Shown here: positions 1 to 12,444 of the stretch, piece by piece
Layout: every line of letters begins with the position of its first letter
How positions within the stretch are numbered: position 1 is the first letter of the stretch
Source of the DNA: Liolophura sinensis
Lineage: Eukaryota; Mollusca; Polyplacophora; Chitonida; Chitonidae
Reading direction: 5' to 3'
DNA: 64,000 nucleotides
NCBI RefSeq assembly: GCF_032854445.1
Contig: NC_088303.1
Coordinates: forward strand, 9,059,501-9,123,500
Made by a program: the position numbers and the translations under genes
The notes under the pieces: generated by a model
Told to the model about the DNA's origin: nothing
Databases searched by the model: none
The model's input: the letters and a program-made list of their open reading frames with translations, nothing else

Positions 1-439
1 TAAAGCCAATGCCTTACATGAAAAATGCTAAAGTTAAGGTGAAATACAGTAAACATGGTATACCCCATATCAGATAATATTGCTCTTTCAACAGTCAAGT
101 GACTTCATCTTCAGCAAACTCCATTTTCAAAACACGAAGTTAAAGTGTTTCCTTTTCAGTGAGCCAAACATGCCAAATAACTATAACTGCAAGTTGTTAA
201 AGAGTTTAGAAGAATTAAACACTGTCCAATGTTTCTTTGAAAACACTCCGACACTTATTAACAGACTGAACTTGCAACAAATTTGCAGCTTGAAGACTTA
301 TCCCGCACAGAAAAATACTTACAATAAACAACAGGTGCACAGAGTTTGGCCATCTCTTGGTGTAAAGGTCCAAAAACTTTAACAAGAGAGGTGTCTGAGG
401 AAAAAAAAGAATGCATATTGTGCAAGATATAGATTTGAT

Positions 440-505
440 ATTAATTTATTTGATTGGTATTTTGCGCCATGCTCAAGAATATTTCACTTATATGACTGCG
501 GAATA
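440..505 (-). repeat. SINE family A, 3' tail fragment
   Basis: Reverse-complement match to the end of the main tRNA-derived SINE of this window: the tttatttgattgg tail followed by ctcaagaatatttcactta. Only the 3' end is present. Confidence 0.6.
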
Positions 506-762
506 CTGATAAATGAATATGAGATCCAATTTTCTGAATAATCTATAAGGTTTAAACCAATGTATCAGACAGAAATTGACAGCTCGACATAAATAGGAAG
601 GCAGTAAGCACAAATTATTTTGTATAAATCATATAAATCAGACAAAAACAAATTTATTGAGGAATATCAATGGATGCTATGAACAAGGCACTCAGAAGAG
701 CACTTTCTTTTCAATAATATGCCAGCAGTGCTTTAATTCCATTGAATAATTCAGTAATTCAG

Positions 763-764
<2 letters not shown>

Positions 765-819
<55 letters not shown>
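765..819. repeat. (TA)n microsatellite
   Basis: About 27 uninterrupted TA dinucleotides. Confidence 0.95.
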
Positions 820-820
<1 letters not shown>

Positions 821-906
821 GTACAAAAGCGAAAGTACAAAAGCCTGGGCTTTAACGTCGTTATTAACAATTGTTCAGTCATATGACGATGATCCAGCTT
901 TGAGTG

Positions 907-1242
907 AGTGAGTGCTTGGGGTTTAATGTCGTACTTAAAAATTTTTCAGTCATATGATGACGAAGGAATCCTTAGAGTGCATATAATGTGCCTCTTTGTT
1001 GCAGGACAGATTTCCACCGCTCTTTTATCTAGTGCTGCTTCACTGAAAAGCCTTACCACAGGCAAGTGAGCTGCCCCGCCCGAGCCATCATACTGATACG
1101 GGTCAACCAGTCGTTGCACTATCCCCTTCATGCTGAACGCCAAGCGAGGAAGTTACAAATTCCTCTTTTAAGGTCTTACATGTGACTTGCCCTAGGATTG
1201 AACCTGGACACTCTATCAACTGTGCTGTCGGGGCCGGTATCT
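907..1242 (-). repeat. SINE family C, near full-length, with 11-bp target duplication
   Basis: On the minus strand this element starts with a tRNA-like head. It has a box A-like stretch (agcacagttgatagag) and, close behind it, a box B-like stretch (ggttcaatcct) at about 1196-1208. It ends in the accccaagcactcact tail. The direct repeat agctttgagtg at 896-906 and 1243-1253 is a perfect target-site duplication. It has landed next to an older fragment of a similar tail at about 845-895. A second copy lies at 46608-46926. Confidence 0.75.
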
Positions 1243-1424
1243 AGCTTTGAGTGTGCATGTACATTATTTATTTGTTTTGTTTATTTGGTTGTTTAATACA
1301 ATTAAATGGGATTAAATGTCCTAAAAGGTTAAGGATACTCTGAAAGTTTAGGGATGCACAATATTGCACAATGTGCAATAATACTACACGTGGGTTTGAA
1401 GTGAAACTTGTCATTTTGATTTGA

Positions 1425-1585
1425 TTTACATGAACTTGTCATTTATTTGATTGCTGTTAACTCAGGAATGTTTCACTTACAGGCACATGTATATATGATG
1501 ATGGCAGTCAGTTTTATGGGTGGAGGAGACTGGAGTGAATGGCATAAACCATCAACCTTTCGCAATAACTGATGTACATTCCCAC
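1425..1585 (-). repeat. SINE family B fragment
   Basis: Shares tttatgggtggaggag and accatcaacctttcgca-type segments with copies near 11990, 19915 and 34290. The fragment is diverged. Confidence 0.45.
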
Positions 1586-4556
1586 ACCTCTCCGGTCTTA
1601 TGTGTGAAGGTCTGCCAGAAATCCGTGGACAATCATCTCATCTTCAAAGCAAACCTCAAATCACCTTACTAAAATTACCAGCATTCTCAGAATCAGGAAA
1701 AAAGCGCAACTTAGTCACGGACGAAATTAATGGCCATTTAGGGTATGTACATGTACTGTTAAAACTCATAGCAGATGACAGAACAACTAAATATATCCTA
1801 CCTCATGAAACAAATCTCCATCATATGGAGAGACAGAGCCTCTTTGCAGTGACAACCCCTCCACAACTGTCAAAGCAACAGAAATAAAACAGGATGGAGA
1901 TTATTTATTTATTTATTCATAGTATAAGTGGAGTTAATACGAGAATACATCAATGATGTCAAGCCAATGTACACATCCTGTACCACAGGAGGTAAACTAC
2001 ACTGAACACTTTACCACTCCTGTTGTTTGCTGCAATTTGGACATAGTGACTCAGCATCAATGATCATCATGCATGGTGTGGACTGTGTTTAATTAGGAGC
2101 AACGAAGTAGGGAACACTTCTCATCATGTCAGTTATGGAAGTTAAATCACGTATGAAACTGCTTCATCACAACAAAAGGCCAAAACTTGGCTTTGTTGAC
2201 GTTCACAATGTACACATGCTGTGTCAACTTTTATGTGAAGTGCCCAGATTTGAGTAGCCTCTCTTTGATGTTTTGGCCTTTCAGACTAGAGTGTGTTTCA
2301 AATGCTGTGTATGTAATTTAAAGTGATAGTGACAGTTACTTTAGGCTCACAAGAAATTTGTAGCACAATAAAATTTGTACTTTTTGCCACACTTTCCAAC
2401 ACCTTTTAACCTATTATTAACCTCAACCTGAGGCTTGTGATTTGTATTAAATAAGAGATGTGGTAAAAATTTAAATTAGCCAAAATCCATGCTGAAAGCA
2501 GACATAATGCCCCGTTAACTCTTTCTGTAGTTCAAGATTGCTCTGATGTTAGGTGTGGCAAAATTTTGTAGGGCTGCACATCAACATCTGATGGTCTTTT
2601 CAAAAAACCTGATGCAGTTACCTGCCCTTGTCAAATATGTCAAGGCTGGCAAAACAACAGGTTGTTTTGAGCATTACGAAAGAATCTCTGGATGATGCTG
2701 CCTTGAAAATAACTGATCGACGTTGTGCTTGTGACAAACCAACAGGCGAAAAGTTAAGAAACGTGTGACTGCAAACTTGAACTTGGAGGAAATGTATTTG
2801 ACATGTAACTTTTGTCGCAAATGGCATGTCAAAATGCTATTGCATCTTCTTCAGGTTTTGAAAAGGAGCGCACTTTGACGTTGGTTTGGGGCCATCCTTG
2901 GCCGAACAAAATTTTGTCAAATCTAACTGGAGAGCAATCGGGGGAAATTTTAAATCAAGGCTGCTGTCACGTGGTAGAGTCACTTCATTTATGAACTATG
3001 CAGTTTTTCACAATGGACGTCTGAAAAGGGGCTCACTGACTAACAAAAGGATCAGTGAATCTTGTCTTTACAACTGCAGCAATTTCGGACTACACTTTCT
3101 GATGTTAAGCGGGCAATAATCGCACCAGCATAAAGTCAGCATAACTGGGACCGTTATTAGGAGACCAGTTTCCAACAGTAGGTTTTTTTATATTAACTAC
3201 GTCTATTTTCAGACTAACCACGATTCCATGCATTCACAGGAGTTGTAATTTCAACACATGTAGATATCCACGTCGGCAATCTTGTTCGGAAAAACCAAAG
3301 ACGCAACAAAATTCCAAATAAAAAACAAACAACAACTGGTGCAGCCATCTCCTCAACTGCACGATAGGTGTTTAGAAAATCGCGGACTAAGTCGTTAGGC
3401 GGAAAATCAAACAAGTAAAAATGAAAACAAAATATGTAGACAAGTTCAAAGTAGGAAAGGTAAATATACAAGGTAAAATACATGAAATGAAATATGTCCC
3501 CTTGGTGTCTTGTATAGATTTCCTTTCTATGACACTCTGAGCTTAATATGGAATAGTGTCTGCCAACTCTAAGGGTGGTTTAGCTTTTTGGCTACTGACT
3601 CGGTGGCTGACACATGGATAAATAAAGCAACGTGATAGCAACAAGAAGGACATTTGGCTTTATTTTCGTCGTCGATATTTTCGAATTTACGGCATAACAT
3701 TTATTCTCGTTATGCTAAAAGGTAATTTGGCCATTTACGTTGAGATAGACTTCAGACGGTAAGCATATAGCGCTGTTTTATTCTGATAGCTAAAGTTGAA
3801 ATAGGAAACCATCCGTCATATCGTGTTATAGCAATCCACCGATTTTTTTTTGTCGCCTGGTTCTGTCTGATATCTTGTGTCCTAAGGAACAGGAGGAAAG
3901 GCGTGGTGTAGGTGCATGAATGGCCACCTCGTGTGTATGGTGACGACTGCGCAACCTTCCCGTTAGTGAAATATCACCCCAAATCCATCTCGAGATACAA
4001 TTTATGCGGGTTAAAACCCGCTCTGGAGCGCTGTAACACCACTGATATAAGAGCGTTGAACTAGTATTACTCGCCAAATAGCACCCCGTCGCTAACTCAC
4101 AATATATGCCAGCCAATAAATCTTGTCACGGGGAGGGCTGGTTGCACACCGATATTCAAGAAAGGGCGTGGAATTGGGTTTAATGCATTGGGCAACAGAA
4201 GAAACAAACACAAAATTGCATAAACAGCCTTTTGTTGCATGCTCAAAGTTAGCCTCAGGCAAAACGCATGTGGATATGCAGGTATATACCCCTAAACACA
4301 AAAACAATATGGTATGCAAATGTAGGGCACACTCAGCAATTATACAGAAATCTGTGAAAGTCGGTGGAAGCTACACATGTATGTCTATGCAAAGCAAACA
4401 TATTTTCAAAATGTGGACAACCATTCAGGACTGCATTGGTGAAGCCAAATAGTGGCTACCTGCTATCAGACATGTCAGAAGGCTATTTTGGAGAAAAGGT
4501 TGAAAAATTTGCAGATGTTTTAACAGATGCCAATCATTATACAAATGCCATTTAGG

Positions 4557-5355
4557 AAATATAGCTTCCCACAGAATGCGCATTTCTTTTGTATATGCTT
4601 TCGAAAAAGTAACCATGCCCCCTTTTTCGATCCACAATAGCTCCCCCACACCCAACCTCTTTTGAAGAATGTTTGCACGTTGTTGAGATGGAATCACCTA
4701 CTATGTATTAGTCGTGATATTGCCCCCTACAAACTGCGCATTTCTGCTGCACATCCCCTCCTGAAAAAGTAACCCTGCCCCTTTTTCGATCCACAGTAGC
4801 CCCCAAAAATTTCCATTTAGATGAATGTTTGCATGTCATTGAGACGGAATCACCTACTTTATATTAGTCGTGACATACACACACAGCCTACACATTTCTT
4901 TTATATTTACCCTCAAAAAAGTTACTCTGGCCCTTTTTCAATCCACAATAACCCCTTAAAAATTCACTTCTGATGAATGTTTGCATGTCGTTGAGACCTA
5001 CTATACATGTATATCTGTTGTGATATAGCCCTCTACAGACTACGTATTTTGTATGTACCCCCAAAAAATTTACCATGCCCTTTTTTGATCCACAATAGCC
5101 CCCAAAAGAAATCTCTTTTCCAGAATGCTTACACGTCGTGAAGACTTAATCACCTACTATATATTAGTCGTGATATAGCCCTCCACAGACTGCAGATTTC
5201 TTTTACATATACCCCCGAAAAAGTATCCATGCCCGTTTTTGTCTCCCCATTATCCCCCAAAACGTCCCTAGTGATGAATGTTTCCACGTCGTTGGACAGA
5301 ATCACCTAGCATAAGTTGGGATATAGACTGCACATTTCTTTTGTATATATCCTAG
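4557..5355. repeat. Satellite array, period about 150 bp
   Basis: The landmark tagtcgtgatat or a close variant recurs at about 4709, 4865, 5014, 5165 and 5313, spacings of 148-156 bp. Each unit also carries a ccctttttcgatccacaat-like segment and a gaatgtttgcacgtcgttga-like segment in the same order. There are about five diverged copies in direct orientation, and no coding frame is conserved across units. Confidence 0.85.
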
Positions 5356-6012
5356 TCTATACTGCAGGAAAGAACACCCTGCCTGGCATGGCTTCCTGCA
5401 AAAAGGGGGCTTAAATGACATCCAGTCAAATTCACTGGAGGCAGACGCCAGGCACAGGCTTGACTAATGGAGGGAAAATATGTGGGGTGCTATAACACGA
5501 TATTGCCAAACCAGCCATAGTACCCAACAATAACTGTCTAAATAGTGGAGGCTAGCCCTAAAAATCAGCTGTGAACTTTCAATTTTGGTTAAGGCTGGGA
5601 CTACTATATACATAGTCTATAATAGTCGCAGGTTAAGGTCGAACTCATGGCAGCCGTCTCAGTAAATATGAGCCATCCTGAGACTGAATTAAAAAATTAT
5701 TGAGTTAGGTAGCAATCAAATAAATACATGTAATGAAGTGTAAATCTGCATAAAATAGTTTATCATTATACATATTCATTTATACAGTTTCCTCCTTGTT
5801 TAGTTTCCTCATTTGAACATACCCTTTTTAGGTGATGAAATAAAGTCTCTCATTGGTCAAAACCATGCTTACAAAATGTGGGAGTTGCACAAAGACAAGA
5901 TTAATTGATGTCTTTGTTGGTCACTGGCGCCCCACCTCTCGGATGTTCATCATCACAAGAAAATTTGTCAATGAATTGATGAATATTATCCATGTTACAG
6001 AAACCTAGTCTT

Positions 6013-6060
6013 TACAGTGTTCTTGAGTATGGCATAAAACACCAATCAAGTAAATAAATA
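6013..6060 (+). repeat. SINE family A, 3' tail fragment
   Basis: Ends in ataaaacaccaatcaagtaa and a taaataaata tail, as in complete copies. Confidence 0.6.
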
Positions 6061-6225
6061 GTTTGCAGTGGGACTTGTGAGAAGCAGGCAAATTTGTGAT
6101 ACCAAATGACCAAAGTAAATGTTAAGATCTTAACGCCACAAAATCATGTTTGTGTACCATGGAATTGTTTACATACATGTTGCTGAACATTTTGCAGAGA
6201 AATCCTGTGAGAGGTAGCATTCATT

Positions 6226-8386
6226 ATGGCACAGACAAACGGTGATTGTGTGAAAGTCCTCAAGGATTTGCTCTCCAAGAAATCAGGCAAATCTCAGGGT
6301 AAGACACCCTCTGGTGCACAGCCCACATTTTGGATGTTTACCGTGCCAGAGGTCCCAAAGGACAACTACAATGAGGTCTACCCAAATATTTTACTTGGAA
6401 ACAGGTAGGATATGATTTTTGTTTTCAGGATGTTTGAATGACAATAAAATTTCTTGAATGTTACTCTCTTTCCAAGGCCTCATAAATAGGCTTTTGTGAT
6501 TAGTCTTTGCTTAAGAAGGGCAGGGGAATCAAGGTCAAATTACCAATGTGTGACTGGATTTGGCAACTGCTTATAGAATTTGTTGAATTTCAGCTCCCTG
6601 GGTTGGCTATATTACATGTACCACATACTTGAAACATAGCTTTCGACTAAGAAAGTCACCTGCATACCTCATTCCACATTGAGTGATGGTTTCGCAGTGT
6701 GGCTTTGGATTCTAACAAACCAATGGGCAGGTTTCTGAAGTTAAATTGGGAAGAGCATAAGAAAAACTAGTTTAAGAACATGTAGTTTAAACTCCTAATC
6801 GTTAACTTATCATGTTATACTGTGTTTTATATCTCTCCATGTAAAGCTGAGTTTGCTCCATTGGTTTGGCAGGCATGTTGCCAAAGATAAGGCCCTCCTC
6901 CAACAACTGGAGGTGACCCACGTGCTGAATGCTGCCCAAGGTGTCAAGTTTAACCAGATCCCAACCTCCCAGGACTTCTATGAGGATGTCAGTATTCAGT
7001 ACCTGGGCATTCCAGCCATGGACATCTCCACTTATAAGATGTCCAAACATTTTGAAGAGGCAGCTGAATTTATAGACAAGGCATTATCATCAGGGGGTAA
7101 GTAAGAAACTGACTTTAGTAGTGGCTTGTTTTCTGGAGTACCCTACAGTAATTTACTGGGTATGTGGCGGAGCAGTTAAAGTTGCTTGCATCACTTGAGA
7201 AAAACTGGGTTCAAATCTGGCCTAGGGTGGGGACTATGTAGATTGCTGTCTCACTGCATGTTTATGGAACCTTGGTGACACAGACAGTTGACAGTGCCCA
7301 TGTGGTGATTCGTGTAATCTCAACATTCGCTTAACAGCCCCCGTTTCCCACCAAGTGTGCACATTTGGGAAACTTTGTCAGTAATTTGCCAAATGTCTGT
7401 GGTTTACCCCGGGCACTTCGGTTTCCTCCAGGCTGGTTTGGAGACCTAATGGTGAGAGAGTCCCAGTTGAAGTCAGGAGACCCCAGAATCAAACCCAGGT
7501 CAGATTATACCAAAGACTTTAAAAACGATACTTGCTGCTGTCTTGCTTGGTGCTCAGCACTGAGATGTCAGAGAGAGGAAACATGACTGGTAGGCCCGGA
7601 GTCAGTATAATGTGACAGGTTGGGGTGTCATGTCTGGTGTGTTTGGCATGATACATCAGTGGCGACAGCACTCGCCCTGCGACAGGAAGACACCATTTAT
7701 GTACACACACATAATTCCTTGTCATATGACTGAACTCATGCCGGCTTCCTCTCCGGCCGTAGGTGGGAAAGTCTGTCAGCTACCTGCAGATGGTTGTGGG
7801 TTTCCACTGGGCTCTGCCCGGTTTCCTCCCACCATGCATAATGCTGGTCATGGTCATGTAAGTGAAATATTCTTGAGCATGTCGTAAAACACCAATCAAA
7901 TAAATAAATCGTATGACTGAAAAAAAGTTCTGCGTTAAACCCTAAGCATTGATTCATTTCATTTCCGCCACAATAATATAAAATTTACCACCATCTTATA
8001 AGTGAAAAATTGTTAATTATGGTGTTAAACAAAAATTAAATAAAATACAGTAACTTAGCTGAGCACTAGAGTTTTGCTGGAGTAACAAGCTTTTGTTGGA
8101 TTGTGACTTTATTTGTCAAAGGCTGGATGTGAAGATGACCGACAGGCAGCCGATACCTGTGTGTGTGTTGTGTGTTTCAGGGAAAGTGTTTGTGCACTGC
8201 ATGATGGGAGTGAGCCGTTCAGCGACCCTCATTATAGCCTACCTCATGATGAAGAAGCAGATGACTGTGACCGACAGCATTATGCAGATTCGCAGCAAAC
8301 GAGCCATATTTCCAAACGATGGTTTTCTCCTTCAGCTGTGCACTCTTAATGAAGAGTTATATGGTCTTGTAACAGCTCCAAGTTAA
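6226..8386 (+). CDS. DUSP3: Atypical dual-specificity protein phosphatase (DUSP3/VHR-like)
   Basis: Joined exons 6226-6404, 6873-7096 and 8181-8386 encode 202 aa; the junctions have phases 2 and 1 and GT-AG ends. The enzyme class removes phosphate from Tyr and Thr/Ser, typically of MAP kinases, in cytosol or nucleus. The catalytic P-loop HCMMGVSRS is seen with nucleophile Cys141 and Arg147. The likely general acid is Asp110, in the IPAMD segment equivalent to the IKAND segment of VHR. Further family hallmarks are YPNILLGN, VTHVLNAAQG, AYLMM and PNDGFLLQLC. The N-terminal KVLKDLLSKKSG resembles the start of human DUSP3, and the protein is slightly longer than VHR (about 185 aa). It lacks the rhodanese/CH2 domain of typical MAPK phosphatases, hence atypical. 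DUSP13, DUSP26 and DUSP29 are close relatives, so the exact orthology is less certain than the enzyme class. The ATG follows a 5'UTR acceptor ending at 6197. Confidence 0.93.
7157..7465 (+). repeat. tRNA-derived SINE, family G (phosphatase intron 2)
   Basis: The head has a box A-like tggcggagcagttaaag and a box B-like gggttcaaatctgg (about 7207-7220), as in Leu/Ser-type tRNAs. The body includes cagtaatttgccaaatgtct and a gtttcctcc segment. Body relatives occur at about 13140-13370 and 52500-52690. Confidence 0.55.
7525..7735 (-). repeat. SINE family D fragment (phosphatase intron 2)
   Basis: Reverse-complement of the element seen at 45310-45625, 18675-18990 and 58465-58720. Shared segments include the gtcttcttgtggcag-type block and the gtgctgagcac block. 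Confidence 0.6.
7738..7910 (+). repeat. SINE family A, body and tail fragment (phosphatase intron 2)
   Basis: Runs from cttcctctccggccgtagg to the aaacaccaatcaaataaata tail; the tRNA head is missing. Confidence 0.75.
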
Positions 8387-8559
8387 CATAGAAAACTTCT
8401 TCAGTAAACTGTATGTTTGTTATTGTGTATATTTGGTAAGATTTTCAACAAATTCCACCATAGTACATATGTTTTGGCGTATTGGATGAATAGTGTCTCG
8501 TCCAGACAGGTTATTTTATATATGAATTTTTCTGTATGCCTCTACCTTGATTGCATCAA

Positions 8560-8622
8560 ACTCATTCTGCCTTCCTCTCCGGCCTTACGTGGGAAGGTCT
8601 TCCAGCAACCTTCAATAACCTT
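8560..8622 (+). repeat. SINE family A body fragment
   Basis: Carries gccttcctctccggcctta and gggaaggtct, matching the middle of full copies. Confidence 0.5.
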
Positions 8623-8627
8623 CACCG

Positions 8628-8785
8628 AATGGACTTTGAAATGAGCTATTTCAAGTCAAAAATGTGGATGTGATGTCACTGATACCCTCTGGCTCACTAT
8701 GGCCCACTGTAGAATCTGATGTTTTAAAACCATTTTACTCAGTTGGAAGAAGTTTAAAAAATTAGTCAAACTATTTTGCAGGATG
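8628..8785 (+). repeat. Interspersed repeat family F, copy 1
   Basis: Aligns with 39340-39490. Shared blocks include a diverged ttgaaatgagctatttcaag and the gatgttttaaaa segment. No coding or tRNA-like features are seen. Confidence 0.6.
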
Positions 8786-10690
8786 GTTTTTTTTATGGTT
8801 TGTTATCTTACTTATGCTTCATTTTAGTGTGTTCTTTGCCTTCAAAACAGTTTTGAACAACCTAGTCCCTCTAGATGGACTAAGTGTTCTATTTTAAGTT
8901 CTGACATTCATCGTAACACTGAGTCCATCAACGCCTCTCAAAAACATGATGCGGATATTAAACACCCATCTCCTTCCAACCCATGGCAGTCCAAATCACT
9001 TCCTCCATGGATTTATATGTAATTTTCCGGTGAAATCTCATAATTTACTATCCACACCACTGGAACTAATTCACTCACTGCCTTGTGGTCACACTGACTG
9101 CTAGAACTTTGGGGGTACCGAGTACCTTGCCGTAGACAACCATTTTGAAGTGTCGCGAGACCTACTTTTGGGTTTAAAATTTAACTGAGTTTCAGCACTG
9201 AAATGCTCAAGAAAACTATTACATTTCCATTGCTGTTTGCAAGAACAACTTCAATTGTCATAATCCAAACCAAAAAAGCATAAAAAAAGAACATGCATTT
9301 TAGAGCTGGTCAGTTTGGGTGCTGTTAGCCCAGACTTCATTGAAATCGGCCCCATGGAGTTGAAGTGCGCAGCTGTGTGGTGGTTTGTTTAAGAGGTGGC
9401 GATGGAATCAGTGTTACGAGGAATGTCAGGATATTAAAATAGCCCATTAAGTTCATCTTGATGGACTTTGAACAACTGAGCCCTGTACCTTCAGTTGTCT
9501 AATGAGACCCGGTAGACGTAGAGGATTTCACACCATGAAGACTGAATACCGGTACCACAAATCTTGTTAGGGCTATCTGGGATGAAGATAGACTTTGTGA
9601 AGCCAAAGACAGGGGTAAAGCAATTGCGAGTACAAGACCGTGGGCTCTAACTGCGGAGCTTCATATCCCTCCATCTATCTTAATCCCAGGGGCTATAGAG
9701 GTTGGAGTCGTGATAACCTATGAGAAGTAAATTGTTAAGTCGTTTATAACTTACTGTTCTCACAGTTGTTTATTTTATTATTATTTATGTCATTATTAGT
9801 AGTAGTAGTTTGTCAACACATTTGTGTAAATAATGCGACGTATAGCGTCCTTGTTGCCAGATCTGTCATAAGAGAAGTATAATAACAGATGTGGTCATGT
9901 GATATGTCACTTGTAGTTGTGAATGAAGTTTGGATATTTCACATTTACAGGAGTGAGTTAAGCTCATTCCCACTGTACAGTGATATGGTTGAAATATTAA
10001 TGATTTACACTACATTCATCTGTGTGTTAAAGAGAGTTTAATTTAATGTTATTATAGACGTTATTGTATTTTGCTTAACATGTTTTCATAACTGTGATAC
10101 CGGTAGTTAAACTATGATGGTTATTTGGGATTACACTTTGTGAGTATAACTCTCTATTTAGTGCTGGAAATTGGGCGAGACCATTGTACAGGTTTGAAAT
10201 AACGACCTCAAGACTCGCCCGTAAATGCTAACCCACAAAATCTTGTGATGTAGACTGTGATAGTTATATGTATGTACATGAGTTAACAAGATATTACATG
10301 CTTGTTAACTGTTTTATTAAATACGACCATTAACAGAATGTTTTGCTATAGAGGATTTTTTTTTTTACTATTTTTGGGTAATAAATAAAAATTATTCATC
10401 ATGTTCAAGGAGAATAAAAACAATTGTCAGAAATAGCATCCTTGTCAAAAGATGTGAGGCTTCATGAGGAATATCTCACCTGACAACAGGGATGCAGTTT
10501 GATACTTGTACAGGTGATATTTATGTCTGGGTGGGAAAATCAGTAACTGTGACCTTTGTTTAGCTGAGTTGAATTTTAAGTTGCACGTACATGAATATCT
10601 GCAGTGTATGTCTGCACATTAAGCCTTTTTACACTGCAGATTGTAACTTTGATACAGGTTTATGTACTTATTTACAAATATATATATATA

Positions 10691-11443
10691 CAGTGGACTT
10701 TCTCAACACCGACACCTTATATACCCGACGTCTTGTCAAAACCGACAACATTTCATGGTCCGTTTTCTGCTCCATTTGACTAATGTTAATTGCCTTCAGT
10801 AAACCGATTCTTGTCTATTCTCAATACCTACTGTGGTTTGTAGTACAAACATTTGCAGTGAGTGTTAATCTGTCATGTCAAATCGGACGCAGCGTGTTGC
10901 ACGACGTCCGACGGAATCCGAGTTTGGCTTCAACTTGCCTGCTCTCCAGGTGACGGAAGATCAGTGGGAAGGGAGATCATATGCTTATGTGAACTCTTGC
11001 CAACTTCAACCGGTCTCGATACTGTACCATACCTCCCGCGGAGATCAGAGTTTAGTCACTCTGTGAGTGAAAGATGAGTCTTACACTTAGTAGCTCAGTG
11101 ACTGAATACGAATGCCTCAAACAACAGTTGCCGTCACAATTTTCCCTGCCATTTTAAAGCGTCGCCGTGTGGAAATAAACTTGTGATAAATTCTATTTTT
11201 TGAAATGTAATTATGCGTAGGTACTAAAGTAAAGTACAGATCAGCTTCTTTCCATAGTTTGTGGCTATGAATCACTGTGCTCTTTAACAATTTAATTAAA
11301 CGTATATGTATGTACAATAGGCCTTCACATGTTGCTGTTGTTGTTGTTGTAGGCTACTTGCCCATATTTAATACACCGACATCTTGTCTCAACCTAGATT
11401 TTTGTTCGGTCCCGAGTACGGTCGGTTTACTGAGAGTCTACTG
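10691..11443. mobile_element. Non-autonomous Tigger/pogo-like DNA transposon
   Basis: The left end begins cagtggactttctcaacacc and the right end, reverse-complemented, begins cagtagactctcagtaaacc. These are imperfect terminal inverted repeats, followed inside by recurring ccgacac/gtcggt blocks. TA flanks both ends (10689-10690 and 11444-11445), as expected for Tc1/mariner/pogo insertion. The 753-bp interior has only short frames (one of 63 codons at 10875-11066) with no DDE transposase features, so it would need a transposase in trans. The CAGTRGACTCTC-type terminus is typical of Tigger/pogo elements. Confidence 0.7.
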
Positions 11444-11644
11444 TATAAACATGTGTATGCCCTATTGTAATCCAAGTAAGAACCACGATACACTCAAAAA
11501 TTTGTTCATCATTGTACACTACGTTTAATTTCTTTTTGAAGTACTAAATTGTTGCCAATGTATTTGAATGATGTTTTTAGATACCGTACACACATTTGAA
11601 TATTAGGCCCTACACCTATGTTGTCAAAAGCTCAAACCAGCTTG

Positions 11645-11914
11645 GGGGCCTCCGTGGCTCAGTCGGTTAGCGCGCTAGCGCAGCGTGATGACCCAGGAGC
11701 CTCTCACCAATGCGGTCGCTGTGAGTTCAAGTCCAGCTCATGCTGGCTTCCTCTCCGGCCGTAAGTGGGAAGGTCTGTCAGCAACCTGCGGATGGTCGTG
11801 GGTTTCCCCCGGGCTGTGCCCGGTTTCCACCCACCATAATGCTGGCCGCCGTCGTATAAGTGAAATATTCTTGAGTACGGCGTAAAACACCAATCAAAAA
11901 AAAAAAAAAAAAAA
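11645..11914 (+). mobile_element. SINE family A, full-length, with perfect 13-bp target duplication
   Basis: This is the reference copy in the window. The head is tRNA-like, with box A tggctcagtcggttagcgcg and box B gagttcaagtcc. The body holds cttcctctccggccgtaagt and the gggctgtgcccggttt block, and the tail is caccaatc followed by poly-A. The 13 bases tcaaaccagcttg occur immediately before (11632-11644) and after (11915-11927) the element, which shows retrotransposition and a fairly recent insertion. Confidence 0.92.
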
Positions 11915-11989
11915 TCAAACCAGCTTGTTTTGGATTTGCTTTAGTTTAGATTTTATTATCAATATGTTACAGTTGATGTGGTTGTTGCT

Positions 11990-12262
11990 TAATGTCATGT
12001 TCAAGAATTTTTGGCTTAGGCAATAGAGGCTAGTTTTATAGTTGGTGGTAACCAGCGTACCTAGGGTAAACCACCAACCTTTGGCAAGTAACTATCAAAC
12101 TCCCCATGTCAGATGTAGACATACACAGTAGATAAGTGGGCTTCACTGAATACTAAAGACTGAATAGCCATGAATTCCTAGTCCATGGCCAGGTTTGAAC
12201 CTTGACCTCATCTGTTCTAGCCATTGATAGGCAAAAACCTTAATTACCTTGGCCTGCTCCCT
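11990..12262 (-). repeat. SINE family B copy
   Basis: On the minus strand it has a tRNA-like head (aggccaaggtaattaaggt, then ggttcaaacctgg) and a body related to the copies at 1425, 19915 and 34290. Confidence 0.5.
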
Positions 12263-12444
12263 CAATTCAGCTGATGCATATTTTGATGCCATAAATTACG
12301 GTCATTTTTGTTGGTGAAAAATGAACAGGAGTGCCCAAATTAAATCACCATCATTTGACATTGTTTCCCCTGTCCAGAGGGCTTAATGTGTATACCTTAT
12401 TGGTGAAAGGCAATTAATTACAAAAAAAAAAAAAAAAATTGTAG

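Larger units (their letters stand above)
1..6197. other. Upstream region without recognised gene
   Basis: No open reading frame here resembles a known family and none is long. The stretch holds SINE fragments, one nearly complete SINE, a TA microsatellite and a satellite array, listed separately. A non-coding first exon of the phosphatase gene probably lies here, because a good acceptor (tttgcag) ends at 6197 just before its start codon, but I cannot place that exon. Confidence 0.6.

Noticed and set aside
2618-3119. Three small frames on both strands
   Set aside because: No family resemblance, no splice context linking them and no repeat structure, so not called genes.
11645-11720. tRNA gene at the SINE head
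   Set aside because: A and B boxes are present but no cloverleaf with a paired acceptor stem, and the sequence continues into the SINE body and poly-A.
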